The translations under genes were made by a program, and so were the position numbers. Below the pieces are notes generated by a model. The model had not been told where the DNA came from. It made no database searches and worked only from the letters and a program-made list of their open reading frames with translations. Shown in pieces: positions 1 to 7,477 of a stretch of DNA of 11,792 nt (positions are counted from its first letter, which is position 1; the number at the start of each line of letters is the position of its first letter). Source of the stretch: JBLHKE01 sp047619485 (GTDB lineage: Bacteria > Verrucomicrobiota > Verrucomicrobiia > Verrucomicrobiales > DEV007); assembly GCA_047619485.1 (NCBI GenBank), contig JBLHKE010000173.1:1-11792 (forward strand), given 5' to 3'.

Positions 1-2355
1 ATGACTTTCGAGGCTTGCGGCAAGATCAATGGCAAAGCCGGCACTTCCTACGGGGTGCTGGAAGCTTGTAGCGATGGTGAGAAGTTCTTGCTGAAAGGCG
101 ACTTCACTTCTCGGGGGAATTCACAGGTTCAGATTTCGGTCAGCAAAGAGATCGACAAGGCGTCACCGCTGCTGGCGCAAGCCATCGTGCCCTCTGGTGG
201 AAACTACGCCGAGATCCGCGCCTTCCGTGGTGGCGGCTCGTTCCCGCTAGCTCGCGTCAGCGCCGTGCCCGAACTCTACGAGCCGCCAAACAACGAGGTC
301 GAGTGCTCCTACACGCTCTGCTTCGGCGAAGAGGTCGAAATCAGATTGCCTGGAATGGCACCTGTCATCGGCACCGACATCGAGATCCTATTGGTGAATC
401 CGACGCACGTCTCGGAAGACATCGAGTGCCTGCGCATTGGTGGTAGCAGCATCAAACCATTCGTAATCGACCGCGTCGGCACCGGGCCTTTCTATGGTCA
501 AGGTCTGGTCAACGCAACGCTCGGCGGCGCGGAGATCGAGGAAGCATCACCTGGTGACCGCGGCCCCTTGGTGGTTTCAAATATTGGCTCCAGTGGGGAG
601 GACGGCGTCAGCGTTGATTTTGACGCGGGTGAGGGCGTCTGGCAGGAAATCATGCCACTGAATCTCAGCACTCCAGGGTCTGGTTTTGCGGTGTCGATCG
701 TAGAACCATGCTTCGGCACGCCCGAGGACTGCGAGGAGTTGGCAAAGGTGAGTATACACGGTTCTGATCAGAACGGGGGACGCTTGCACACGAATCCATA
801 TTTCGTGTCCAATGAAAACGCCGGAGAGCTTCCCAATACAATCATTGGCACGAACGGGGGAGCTTTTGGTGGCTCGGTAGCGATCAACGGTTCTGGCCAA
901 CGAACCCATGTCGGCTCCGTCTCTTCCCAAGGAGGTGGCATCGGGAAAATCATCGGCTACGGCGTCCTCCCGCCGACCCTGATCGAAGGCGCCGGGCTGG
1001 TTCCTGCCTGCATCGCGTTTGACTACGACCAGCCGATGGTGTTCACGCCCGAGGGCGGTGGTGCAGTGTTTGTTTTCGACAGGCTGAGAGTTTGCTTCGA
1101 TGACGGCCAACCATTGGTCGAAGCCGCGCGGAAGATGGAGGTGCGTGTGTCTGGCTTGCCGGTGATGGAGGTGACGGATACCCGTCTACTGCACCTGAAC
1201 AAAACGCCACACGCCTCGCTCGGCGTCGCGGAGATGATCGCGGTCGACGGTGCCTTGATCGTCGACAATCTCGGCTCGAGCGGCCTCGATGGGGTGCGTG
1301 TCTCCGGTAGAAATCCGCAGACTGGTAAGGAGATCCAGATCGCAGCTAAGAACGTGTCCCTCGCCGGATCGCCGCCGCCGGGTGGTTTCCCAAGCTTGCG
1401 CTGCAAGGCACAGGGATTCCTCGAGGGCGATCCTGACCGACCGCTGGGCGAATCGTCGATGGCGCTCGGTTCGCAGAGCAACGCAATCCCGATCAGCGCC
1501 GATTTCTCTGCGCTCTCGGCACCGACCGTCCGGGTTTGGGTCTGCAACGGCAAAGATGATGATTGCGATGGTCTCGCGATCAGCTCGCCCGGAGTCGTCT
1601 GCGAAGCCCATGGCGATCCGACGTCTCCAGCTGCATTGGTCGGCTTTGGTTACATCGGTCCGCGCCAGCTTCCTGGTGGGGAAGTGCGACCGGCAGGTTT
1701 CTACTGGGATTTCGACAAAGCGGTGGAGATCACCGGGCTTGGTGGCGGCACCGGGAGTGGCTTGAGCGGCACTCGTGTGCTCGTCGTGCCGCATGGTGGC
1801 ACCCTGGTCGATACCGAGATGGTCTCGCTCGACTTGCTCTCGACTGGCGTGCCGGAGTTGATCCTCCAACCGGCCAGCCCAGGTGATTCCTTCTTCGACA
1901 TCTGGATCGAAATCAACTTCACGCCGCAAGAGATCGCCCTTCTCGATGCCGCCAACTACAATCTTGATCTCGACGGCGACGGTTACAGTGAGGCTGCCGA
2001 ATTCATTCTCGGGCTAAACCCGCGGGTAGCAGACGGACCCGAGCACGGCCCGAGCGTGGAGTCAGCGACTGTCAGCGAGCCGACCGGTGACGAGAACTAC
2101 ATCCGCCTGAGTTACGAGTTCGACCCGGGCAAGCGCGGCGTCGAGCACCACTTGGGTATCTCTAACAACCTCGCCGATTGGACCGAAAATATCGTCGCCC
2201 CCGACATGATCGTCGCGCCCGACATGTGGCGCCTGGTCGAGAGCATTCCGCAAGCCGGTGGCAACGTCCGCGAAGTTTGGGAACGCACGGAACCAGTCAG
2301 TGATTACCAACGCCAGATGTACCGCCACCGGGGCCACGTGACCGTTTTGAAATAG
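1..2355 (+). CDS. Large probably secreted protein with EF-hand-like loop and C-terminal sorting-like module, 5' partial
   Basis: I do not recognise a named family for the body of this 784-residue reading frame. It opens at the first window base and has no signal peptide, ribosome site or visible upstream sequence, so the true start is probably outside. It is rich in Gly, Ser, Val and beta-type segments with scattered Cys, as in exported proteins. Two segments repeat: residues 189-205 and 418-434 share LxVxNxGSSGxDGVxV-like sequence (11 of 17 identical), so the body contains at least two related beta domains. Residues 515-524 read CNGKDDDCDG, like the Cys/Asp metal-binding motif of MopE-type proteins. 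Residues 656-667 form an EF-hand-like loop (D656, D658, D660, E667) followed by FILGLNP, typical of secreted Verrucomicrobia proteins. The last 85 residues resemble the terminal beta module of such proteins. Function unknown; a surface or secreted role is inferred. Confidence 0.75.
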   Translation: MTFEACGKINGKAGTSYGVLEACSDGEKFLLKGDFTSRGNSQVQISVSKEIDKASPLLAQAIVPSGGNYAEIRAFRGGGSFPLARVSAVPELYEPPNNEVECSYTLCFGEEVEIRLPGMAPVIGTDIEILLVNPTHVSEDIECLRIGGSSIKPFVIDRVGTGPFYGQGLVNATLGGAEIEEASPGDRGPLVVSNIGSSGEDGVSVDFDAGEGVWQEIMPLNLSTPGSGFAVSIVEPCFGTPEDCEELAKVSIHGSDQNGGRLHTNPYFVSNENAGELPNTIIGTNGGAFGGSVAINGSGQRTHVGSVSSQGGGIGKIIGYGVLPPTLIEGAGLVPACIAFDYDQPMVFTPEGGGAVFVFDRLRVCFDDGQPLVEAARKMEVRVSGLPVMEVTDTRLLHLNKTPHASLGVAEMIAVDGALIVDNLGSSGLDGVRVSGRNPQTGKEIQIAAKNVSLAGSPPPGGFPSLRCKAQGFLEGDPDRPLGESSMALGSQSNAIPISADFSALSAPTVRVWVCNGKDDDCDGLAISSPGVVCEAHGDPTSPAALVGFGYIGPRQLPGGEVRPAGFYWDFDKAVEITGLGGGTGSGLSGTRVLVVPHGGTLVDTEMVSLDLLSTGVPELILQPASPGDSFFDIWIEINFTPQEIALLDAANYNLDLDGDGYSEAAEFILGLNPRVADGPEHGPSVESATVSEPTGDENYIRLSYEFDPGKRGVEHHLGISNNLADWTENIVAPDMIVAPDMWRLVESIPQAGGNVREVWERTEPVSDYQRQMYRHRGHVTVLK
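2191..2226 (+). repeat. 18-bp in-frame tandem duplication
   Basis: Two adjacent 18-base units (2191-2208 and 2209-2226) differ at one base and encode the hexapeptide IVAPDM twice in a row. The duplication lies in the C-terminal module of the large secreted protein and keeps the frame. Confidence 0.85.
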
Positions 2356-2400
2356 CGAGCCACGCAGCGCCGCAGCCTGGCGCGCTCTCCTCTAGTCGTC

Positions 2401-2415
2401 TTCTACTTTGTAGAA
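2401..2415. terminator. Small hairpin after the large secreted-protein gene
   Basis: TTCTAC-TTT-GTAGAA is a perfect 6-bp stem with a 3-base loop, 46 bases after the stop at 2355 and between two convergent genes. There is no T-run behind it on either strand, so a terminator role is only suggested by position. Confidence 0.3.
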
Positions 2416-2468
2416 ATGATCTAGTTGGTGATGCGCTTGGTAGCGGCGGTTCGGTTCGGCTGGTCGGC

Positions 2469-2496
2469 GATCGAAATCCAAGATTGGAGATCGATC
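2469..2496. terminator. Interrupted palindrome between convergent genes
   Basis: GATCGA (2469-2474) pairs with TCGATC (2491-2496), and TCCAA (2477-2481) pairs with TTGGA (2484-2488), separated by small AA/GA internal loops. It sits about 20 bases beyond the stop of the leucine-rich-repeat gene, which is read from the other strand. It could form part of a bidirectional terminator, but there is no T-tract. A longer-range pair, TAGTTGGT (2422-2429) with ACCAACTA (2513-2520), encloses it. Confidence 0.3.
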
Positions 2497-2517
2497 ACTC
2501 AAACAAACCGCGACCAA

Positions 2518-4239
2518 CTACAGCGATCGCACGCGTAGAAAGCGCCGGTTCCTGGCCACATGCGGGATCGAGGCGCTGGAACCGACGATATTTTCAAAGC
2601 CGGGAACGACCTGCCACCTGAGCCCGTCGTTCGAATCCTCCACACGATAGCCGTGACCGGTTTGAAACAGGCTCCATTCTAGTTCCAGACTAGTCGGGGT
2701 TCGCTCAAAGCGGATGATTTTAGCTAGTGCCCACAGATTGGTTCGGAGCGCACCGAACGTTTGCCCCCAGCCGACTGAATTTGGAAGGTGGTAGGCGATG
2801 GCCCCTTGGACACCCTCGAAGACATCAGATCCCAGTGTCGGTGGTGCCCCGGCAAAATAGATCCCCCTCAGGCTGGTGCAGCCCAAGAATGTCCAAGAGT
2901 TGATCCTAGTAACACTCGCGGGGATCGTAAAGCGGGTGAGTGAGGCGCACTGGTAAAATGTTGAACGTTGGATCTCGGAAATTGAACCGAGTATTTCTGC
3001 ATTTGCCAGCTGAGCGCAATCGGCAAACGCTGCGACACCGAGGCTCGTGACGTTTTCCGAGACGACAATGCCCGTTAGACCAGACCTCGCGAACGCGTGG
3101 TCTCCGATACTCGTGACGTTATCCGGGATCGTAAGACTGCTCAGACTAACGCAGAGGTCGAACGTCCATCCGCCGATCGTCGTTATCCCCGATGGCAGGA
3201 TTAGTTCTTGTAGGGACCTGCAGTTTTGGAACGCCCGCTCACCGATGCTCGTAACACCCGGAGGTATATCGAGTGCGGTCATTGAACAGTTGGAGAACGC
3301 ACTCACACCGAGGCTGGTGATCCCTTGGTGCAGCGTGACGCTGACGAGCGAGGAACAACTACTGAAAGTATTGTCCCCAATTGCCGTGACCCCATCCGGG
3401 ATCTTGATGCTGCTGAGAGTCAGGCAGCGGGAGAAGGCGCCACCCCCGATCGCGGTGACCGTGGCCGGGATCTCGAATTCACCTACCCTAGTGCAACCAG
3501 CGAAGGCCTCAGCGCCAATTGTTGTGAGATCCGCAGGTAGGTCTACAGCCGTCAGAGCAGAACATCCCTTGAACGCTCGATTCCCGATGGTGGAGACACT
3601 GTCCGGAATCGAAACACTGCTCATTCCCGGACAGCTCGAGAACGTTGATTCCGCGATGCTGGAGATACCCGCTGGGATGTCGAAGCTAAGGAGCGACTCG
3701 CAATCGGCGAAGGCTCCAGTGCCGATCGATGTTAGGCTGGATGGAACCACAAATGTTCTGAGAGATCTACAGCTGAGGAAAGCGTTCGTTCCGATGCTGG
3801 TGGTGCCGTCTGAGATCGTCGCCGTCGCCAAGGCTCTGCAATTGGCGAACAGACGGTCGGGGAGAGAGGTGACGGCAGGTGGAATCACGATCCGGGCGAG
3901 CTTGGAGCACCCCTGGAAAGCTCCCTCTCCGATTGCGGAGACGCTATCAGGAATCGCAAGGGTCACTATCCGAGTACGGTTCAAGAAGGCGTTCGAGGCG
4001 ATGCTCGTCACCGGGAGGCCATTGATCGTTTCTGGAATGTCTACCGTTCTACTGTCGGCGAAGTAGCCGGTGATCGCTATCTCGCCGTTCTCACTGGTGT
4101 AGCGGAAGTCCTGTGCGAGTAACGCTCCTGAAACGAGGCTGGAACCGGCAAGTAGACTGAACCAAACCAAGAGCTTCTTCAGCCATCTGAGACCGCCGTA
4201 TCCTCCCAACGCCGATGAAAGTTCAAAGCAAGCTACCAT
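2518..4239 (-). CDS. Secreted BspA-type leucine-rich-repeat protein
   Basis: The product (573 residues) is a Treponema/BspA-like leucine-rich-repeat protein (LRR_5 family), a class known for cell-surface binding or adhesion. A basic stretch (RWLKK, about 18-22) and hydrophobic segment to about residue 42 (ends SGALLAQ) form a signal peptide. From about residue 75 to 487 there are about 18 repeats, consensus (V/I)TSIGxxAFxxCxSLxxxxIPxx, period 23; two repeats are 22 residues. The last 85 residues form a beta module with YRVEDSNDGLRW and ending RRFLRVRSL, a terminal domain common in secreted Verrucomicrobia proteins and similar in outline to the end of the gene at 1-2355. I chose the ATG at 4239 because AAGGTGAG lies just upstream; a TTG at 4275 is in frame but has no such site. 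Partner unknown. Confidence 0.85.
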   Translation of the reverse strand: MVACFELSSALGGYGGLRWLKKLLVWFSLLAGSSLVSGALLAQDFRYTSENGEIAITGYFADSRTVDIPETINGLPVTSIASNAFLNRTRIVTLAIPDSVSAIGEGAFQGCSKLARIVIPPAVTSLPDRLFANCRALATATISDGTTSIGTNAFLSCRSLRTFVVPSSLTSIGTGAFADCESLLSFDIPAGISSIAESTFSSCPGMSSVSIPDSVSTIGNRAFKGCSALTAVDLPADLTTIGAEAFAGCTRVGEFEIPATVTAIGGGAFSRCLTLSSIKIPDGVTAIGDNTFSSCSSLVSVTLHQGITSLGVSAFSNCSMTALDIPPGVTSIGERAFQNCRSLQELILPSGITTIGGWTFDLCVSLSSLTIPDNVTSIGDHAFARSGLTGIVVSENVTSLGVAAFADCAQLANAEILGSISEIQRSTFYQCASLTRFTIPASVTRINSWTFLGCTSLRGIYFAGAPPTLGSDVFEGVQGAIAYHLPNSVGWGQTFGALRTNLWALAKIIRFERTPTSLELEWSLFQTGHGYRVEDSNDGLRWQVVPGFENIVGSSASIPHVARNRRFLRVRSL

Positions 4240-4243
4240 TGAT

Positions 4244-4251
4244 CTCACCTT
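4244..4251 (-). promoter_or_regulatory. Ribosome-binding site deciding the LRR gene start
   Basis: AAGGTGAG on the minus strand lies four bases before the ATG at 4239, with the AGGTG core about seven bases away. It favours this start over the in-frame TTG at 4275. Confidence 0.6.
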
Positions 4252-4329
4252 ACTAATATGTGAAATGATCGTCAACCCCTGTCAAACAGCCACCAAAATA
4301 TTGAACCTGGATTCCGTTTTTGAAACGAG

Positions 4330-4342
4330 CCGAGCTTCTCGG
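4330..4342. terminator. Short hairpin between sulfatase and LRR genes
   Basis: CCGAG-CTT-CTCGG is a perfect 5-bp stem with a 3-base loop. It lies in the 286-base gap downstream of the sulfatase stop (4526) and upstream of the LRR gene, both on the minus strand. It lacks a clear T-run, so a terminator role is weak. I see no convincing promoter or small gene in the rest of this gap. Confidence 0.2.
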
Positions 4343-4525
4343 TGTCGCCGTGGGGTTCTGTAGATTGACCAGAACTGGAGGAGCTGTCGGAAAATAATCC
4401 GCGATGTCGCCGATGGTAGGAATAGCATCAACTAGATCGTCGGATTCGAAACGGCTGTAGGACGGATCGCGCGTTCCAACCTATACCTAGTACTCCATCC
4501 CACTGAGCGGAGCTGGAACTCTTCG

Positions 4526-6070
4526 CTACTTCCAGAGGGCGCGAACACCACCCTCCGCGGCCTTCGCTTTCTCCAAGGTCGCCCGTAGCTCTTCAACGAG
4601 CGCAGGCTTCTCTTTCGCGAGGTTCTTCTGTTCGCCGAGGTCGCTGCTGAGATCGTAGAGTTCGTCTGCGGCCGCCTTCTTCTGTTTTTTCCATTTTGCG
4701 CCCTTGATGAACTTCCAGTCGCCTTTGCGGATAGCCAGCGTCCGCGCCTCCTCGAGCATCACAGATAGACCCTTTTCGCTCTTGCCTAGAAAAGCATCGA
4801 GCGTGTCCCGGCTGTCGATCGACTGATCGGCAGCTAGTTTGATCCCGAACATCTCGGCGAAGGAAGCCGTGAAGTCGATCTGGTTGACCAGCGCCGGCGA
4901 CACTTTTCCGGCCTCAATCTTACCCGGCCAGCGGATGATGAGTGGGACGCGCGTACCTCCTTCATAGATCTGATACTTGCCACCGCGATAAGGGCCGGAA
5001 CCATCATGCCCGCGGTCCGATTCTTCGGTGGAAGTGTGCACCTTTGTGCCGTCGTCGTAGCCGTCATCGTAGACCGGGCCGTTGTCGGACGAGAAGATAA
5101 CGATGGTGTTATCGGCGAGGCCATTCTCTTCAAGCGAATTCATGATCTCACCAGCGACCCAGTCGAGTGCGACCATCGCATCGCCACGAAAACCGAGCTG
5201 CGACTTGCCGTGGAATCGTTTGTGCGGTGCACGTGGGACGTGGATGTCTTGCGACGAGAAATACAAAAAGAACGGCTCGCCTTTCTTGTCCTTGCGACCG
5301 CCGAGGTATTTCTTCGTCTGCGTGACGAACTCGTCGGCCATCGTCTCGTCATCCCACAGCGCCGACTTGCCACCCCACATCTTGCCGATGCGGCCGATGC
5401 CGTTGATGACCGACTGGTTGTGGCCGTGGGTGCTGCGGTAGTAGGTCATCGCCGACGGATCCTCGCGACCGTCCGGATAGACGGTCGACTTGGCACCTTC
5501 TGGCAGTTTGCCGACGTAGAGAGGATCCTCCGGGTCGAGGTTGACGACCCGGTAATCTTCGAGGTAGACACACGGAACACGATCATTGGTCGACGGCAGT
5601 AGGAACGAGTAATCAAAGCCCACTTCGAGCGGTCCGGGTTTGACGTCGCCATTCCAATCGACCGGAGTCCCCTTCTCGCCGATGCCGAGGTGCCACTTGC
5701 CGACCACAGCCGTCGCGTAGCCGGCTTTCTTGAAGAGCTTCGGCAGGGTGAACATTTCAGGCTTGATGGTCATCGGCGCGTTCGGTGCCAGGATCCTGAC
5801 ATTGTGCCGAAAACCATGGATGCCGGTGAGCATCGAAAAACGCGAGGGTGTGCAAGTAGCGGCAGAACAATGGCCGTCGGTGAAGCGGATCCCGGCGGCG
5901 GCGAGTTTGTCGAGATTCGGCGTCGGGATCATCTTCGCGCCATAGCAACCGAGGTCGCCGTAGCCGACGTCGTCGCCGTAGATAATGACGACGTTGGGTT
6001 TTTCAACCGCTCCGAGGGGGCTGAGGAAAGCGAATGCGAGAACAGTGAGGACGAGTTGGAAGCGATTCAT
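4526..6070 (-). CDS. Exported type I (formylglycine) sulfatase
   Basis: This 514-residue protein belongs to the alkaline-phosphatase-superfamily sulfatases (S1), which hydrolyse sulfate esters, often on algal or host polysaccharides. A signal peptide occupies about residues 1-21. The mature protein starts with EKPNVVIIYGDDVGYGDLG, where D33-D34 are metal ligands. C73-T-P-S-R77 followed by LTG is the signature in which Cys is converted to formylglycine, so a maturase (FGE or anSME) must be encoded elsewhere. GKWHLG and the SSDNG motif complete the active site. Length is normal. The start is an ATG at 6070, five bases after AGAGG; an adjacent ATG at 6073 is possible, and an in-frame TTG at 6109 is unlikely. 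The substrate cannot be told from sequence. The gene is divergent from the propeller gene at 6481. Confidence 0.95.
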   Translation of the reverse strand: MNRFQLVLTVLAFAFLSPLGAVEKPNVVIIYGDDVGYGDLGCYGAKMIPTPNLDKLAAAGIRFTDGHCSAATCTPSRFSMLTGIHGFRHNVRILAPNAPMTIKPEMFTLPKLFKKAGYATAVVGKWHLGIGEKGTPVDWNGDVKPGPLEVGFDYSFLLPSTNDRVPCVYLEDYRVVNLDPEDPLYVGKLPEGAKSTVYPDGREDPSAMTYYRSTHGHNQSVINGIGRIGKMWGGKSALWDDETMADEFVTQTKKYLGGRKDKKGEPFFLYFSSQDIHVPRAPHKRFHGKSQLGFRGDAMVALDWVAGEIMNSLEENGLADNTIVIFSSDNGPVYDDGYDDGTKVHTSTEESDRGHDGSGPYRGGKYQIYEGGTRVPLIIRWPGKIEAGKVSPALVNQIDFTASFAEMFGIKLAADQSIDSRDTLDAFLGKSEKGLSVMLEEARTLAIRKGDWKFIKGAKWKKQKKAAADELYDLSSDLGEQKNLAKEKPALVEELRATLEKAKAAEGGVRALWK

Positions 6071-6075
6071 CATTG

Positions 6076-6080
6076 CCTCT
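6076..6080 (-). promoter_or_regulatory. Ribosome-binding site of the sulfatase gene
   Basis: AGAGG on the minus strand is two bases from the ATG at 6073 and five from the ATG at 6070. The better spacing favours the second ATG. Confidence 0.45.
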
Positions 6081-6188
6081 AGCCTGCCGCCTATCGAACA
6101 CACGTTCAACCGGGAATCAGGCGCGGTTCCAGATACAATACTTTTTCGAGGACGCGTAAGATTCGCCCCGGGCTACGGTATCCACCGC

Positions 6189-6439
6189 ATGGAAATCCTG
6201 ATTCTCCTGCTGCTAGCGACTGCCGCGACAACCGCACCACGTCCGGCGGCGGGGTTTACTACGAGGACAGCAGACTCTTCCTTACCCGATCGGCCGTCAT
6301 CGGCAATGTTGTCAACGCCACCAACCAGATCGAGTTCAGTGCCGACGGCAACAACACCAAAAGAGTGCGTTTCTCCACCTCAAATGTTAGCGATAATCGC
6401 TATTTCATGCGCATCGATTTGATTGGCCTGGGAGAGTAA
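6189..6439 (+). pseudogene. Frame-broken remnant of a small or C-terminal protein gene
   Basis: Between the sulfatase and propeller genes, bases 6254-6439 read as a protein-like tail: VYYEDSRLFLTRSAVIGN, then about 35 residues, then NRYFMRIDLIGLGE and a TAA at 6437-6439. Its codons strongly favour C or G in third position, as in real genes here, but this frame has no start codon upstream. A different frame opens at the ATG at 6189 with a signal-like stretch MEILILLLLATAATTAP. The two frames would join if the G-run at 6251-6254 had one more base. So this is either a pseudogene with a 1-base deletion, a homopolymer read error in a small secreted protein gene of about 83 residues, or the 3' end of a larger lost gene. 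The family is not recognised; a pilin-like or beta-rich secreted protein is possible. No ribosome site is visible at 6189. Confidence 0.4.
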
Positions 6440-6480
6440 ATTTGAGTCGCACCCCTCCCCCACCCTGCTAGAGTTTGCGC

Positions 6481-7419
6481 ATGAGAAAAATCATTTCCAT
6501 GCTCGCAGGTGCCCTAGCACTCCTCGGTAACAACGCAGCCCAAGCAGATGAGGATCGCTTGATACTCGTCGGTGCCTCCTACGGTAAAAACGTCGTCGCG
6601 ATTTGTGATTCGGAGGGCAAAGTCCTGTGGAAACACGACACCGCCGGACCAGAACAAGGCCACACTGGCCACCACGATGTCCACCTACTGCCGAACGGCA
6701 ACATCCTCTTCCACGACACCTGGACGAAGACGCAGGAGATCACTTTGGACAAGAAGGTCGTGTGGGAATACGAATCAGCCAAGGCCAACGGCAACGAGGG
6801 TAAGCGAGTCGACGTGCACGCCTTCAAGCGCTTCGCAGATGGCAGCACGATGATCGCGGAGAGCGGTGTCGGGCGCTTCCTCCACGTCGACAAGGACGGC
6901 AAGAAGATCAAAGAGGTAGCGATGGGCGAAGGCGGCCGCAAGAGCACGCGCCTAGTGCGAATGTTAGACAACGGACATTACCTGTCCTGCGCCGAGAACC
7001 CGGGCGTCGTCACCGAGTATGACAAAGACGGTAAGGTAGTCTGGGAATACGCGACTAACACCCGCGTCTACGGCGCCATTCGCCTGAAGAACGGCAACAC
7101 CCTCATCGCCACCGGCAGTGGCAACAGTGTCATCGAGGTCTCGCCAGAAAAAGAAGTCGTCTGGGACATCACCAAGAAAGTCCCAGATACCGAGATCGAC
7201 CTCGGCTGGACTACCTGCCTGCAGGAGATGCCCAACGGCAACCTGATCATCGGCAACTGCCACGCCGGCGACAAGAACCCGCAGGTCTTCGAGATCACCA
7301 AAGACAAGAAAGTCGTCTGGGAATTCGACGAGTGGGAACTGGTCGGCAATGGCCTTGCCTGCTGGCAGGTCCTCGACGCAGAACAGTCGAAGATGGTAAG
7401 GAAGAAGCTAGCGCAGTAA
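6481..7419 (+). CDS. Exported PQQ-like / arylsulfotransferase-like beta-propeller protein
   Basis: The 312-residue product has a signal peptide (MRKIISMLAGALALL..., cleavage likely after AQA at 22) and then six propeller blades. Blade strands end in (V/L)(V/L)W at residues 48-50, 93-95, 186-188, 226-228 and 278-280, with a weaker one near 141-146. Turns carry NG motifs at 71-74, 119-122, 163-166, 203-206 and 251-254. This resembles PQQ-binding-like repeats. HHDVHLLPNGNILF at 64-77 also recalls the arylsulfotransferase (ASST) family, but I cannot place the catalytic His of true ASST enzymes. No PQQ-binding disulfide or metal site is evident, so an enzyme role is not shown; it may be a scaffold or binding protein. 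The ATG at 6481 is chosen because AGAG precedes it by seven bases and the signal peptide starts there; a TTG at 6475 is in frame. Confidence 0.85.
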   Translation: MRKIISMLAGALALLGNNAAQADEDRLILVGASYGKNVVAICDSEGKVLWKHDTAGPEQGHTGHHDVHLLPNGNILFHDTWTKTQEITLDKKVVWEYESAKANGNEGKRVDVHAFKRFADGSTMIAESGVGRFLHVDKDGKKIKEVAMGEGGRKSTRLVRMLDNGHYLSCAENPGVVTEYDKDGKVVWEYATNTRVYGAIRLKNGNTLIATGSGNSVIEVSPEKEVVWDITKKVPDTEIDLGWTTCLQEMPNGNLIIGNCHAGDKNPQVFEITKDKKVVWEFDEWELVGNGLACWQVLDAEQSKMVRKKLAQ

Positions 7420-7447
7420 GACTGGGCACCGGGTGTTTGGCCATTCC

Positions 7448-7462
7448 GGGAGCGAGGCTCCC
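7448..7462 (+). terminator. Hairpin after the propeller gene
   Basis: GGGAGC-GAG-GCTCCC is a perfect 6-bp GC-rich stem with a 3-base loop, 29 bases after the stop at 7419. No T-run follows, so termination may be Rho-assisted, or the hairpin may stabilise the 3' end of the transcript. Confidence 0.4.
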
Positions 7463-7477
7463 TCACTACCGGATTAT

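Noticed and set aside
3047..4066. Long open frame (339 codons) antisense to the LRR gene
   Set aside because: The LRR gene repeats every 69 bases, a multiple of three, so any antisense frame free of stops in one repeat stays open across the array. The translation has no independent domain.
2518..4239. CRISPR-like or satellite DNA array
   Set aside because: The regular repetition is at protein level (23-residue leucine-rich repeats), the DNA units are diverged, and there are no identical repeats with unique spacers.
4240..4275. N-terminal extension of the LRR protein from a TTG at 4275
   Set aside because: The ATG at 4239 has AAGGTGAG correctly spaced, while the TTG has no usable site.
4255..4285. 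TTGACA / CATATT promoter for the LRR gene on the minus strand
   Set aside because: The spacing is 19 bases, and the predicted transcript start would fall inside the ribosome-binding site, removing it from the message.
4503..4514. GAGCGGAGCT near the sulfatase end as a third copy of the hairpin repeat
   Set aside because: Only about ten bases match the core of copy 2, and neither arm of the repeat is present.
6074..6109. N-terminal extension of the sulfatase from a TTG at 6109
   Set aside because: It would put 13 extra residues before a normal signal peptide, and AGAGG is positioned for the ATG pair at 6070/6073.
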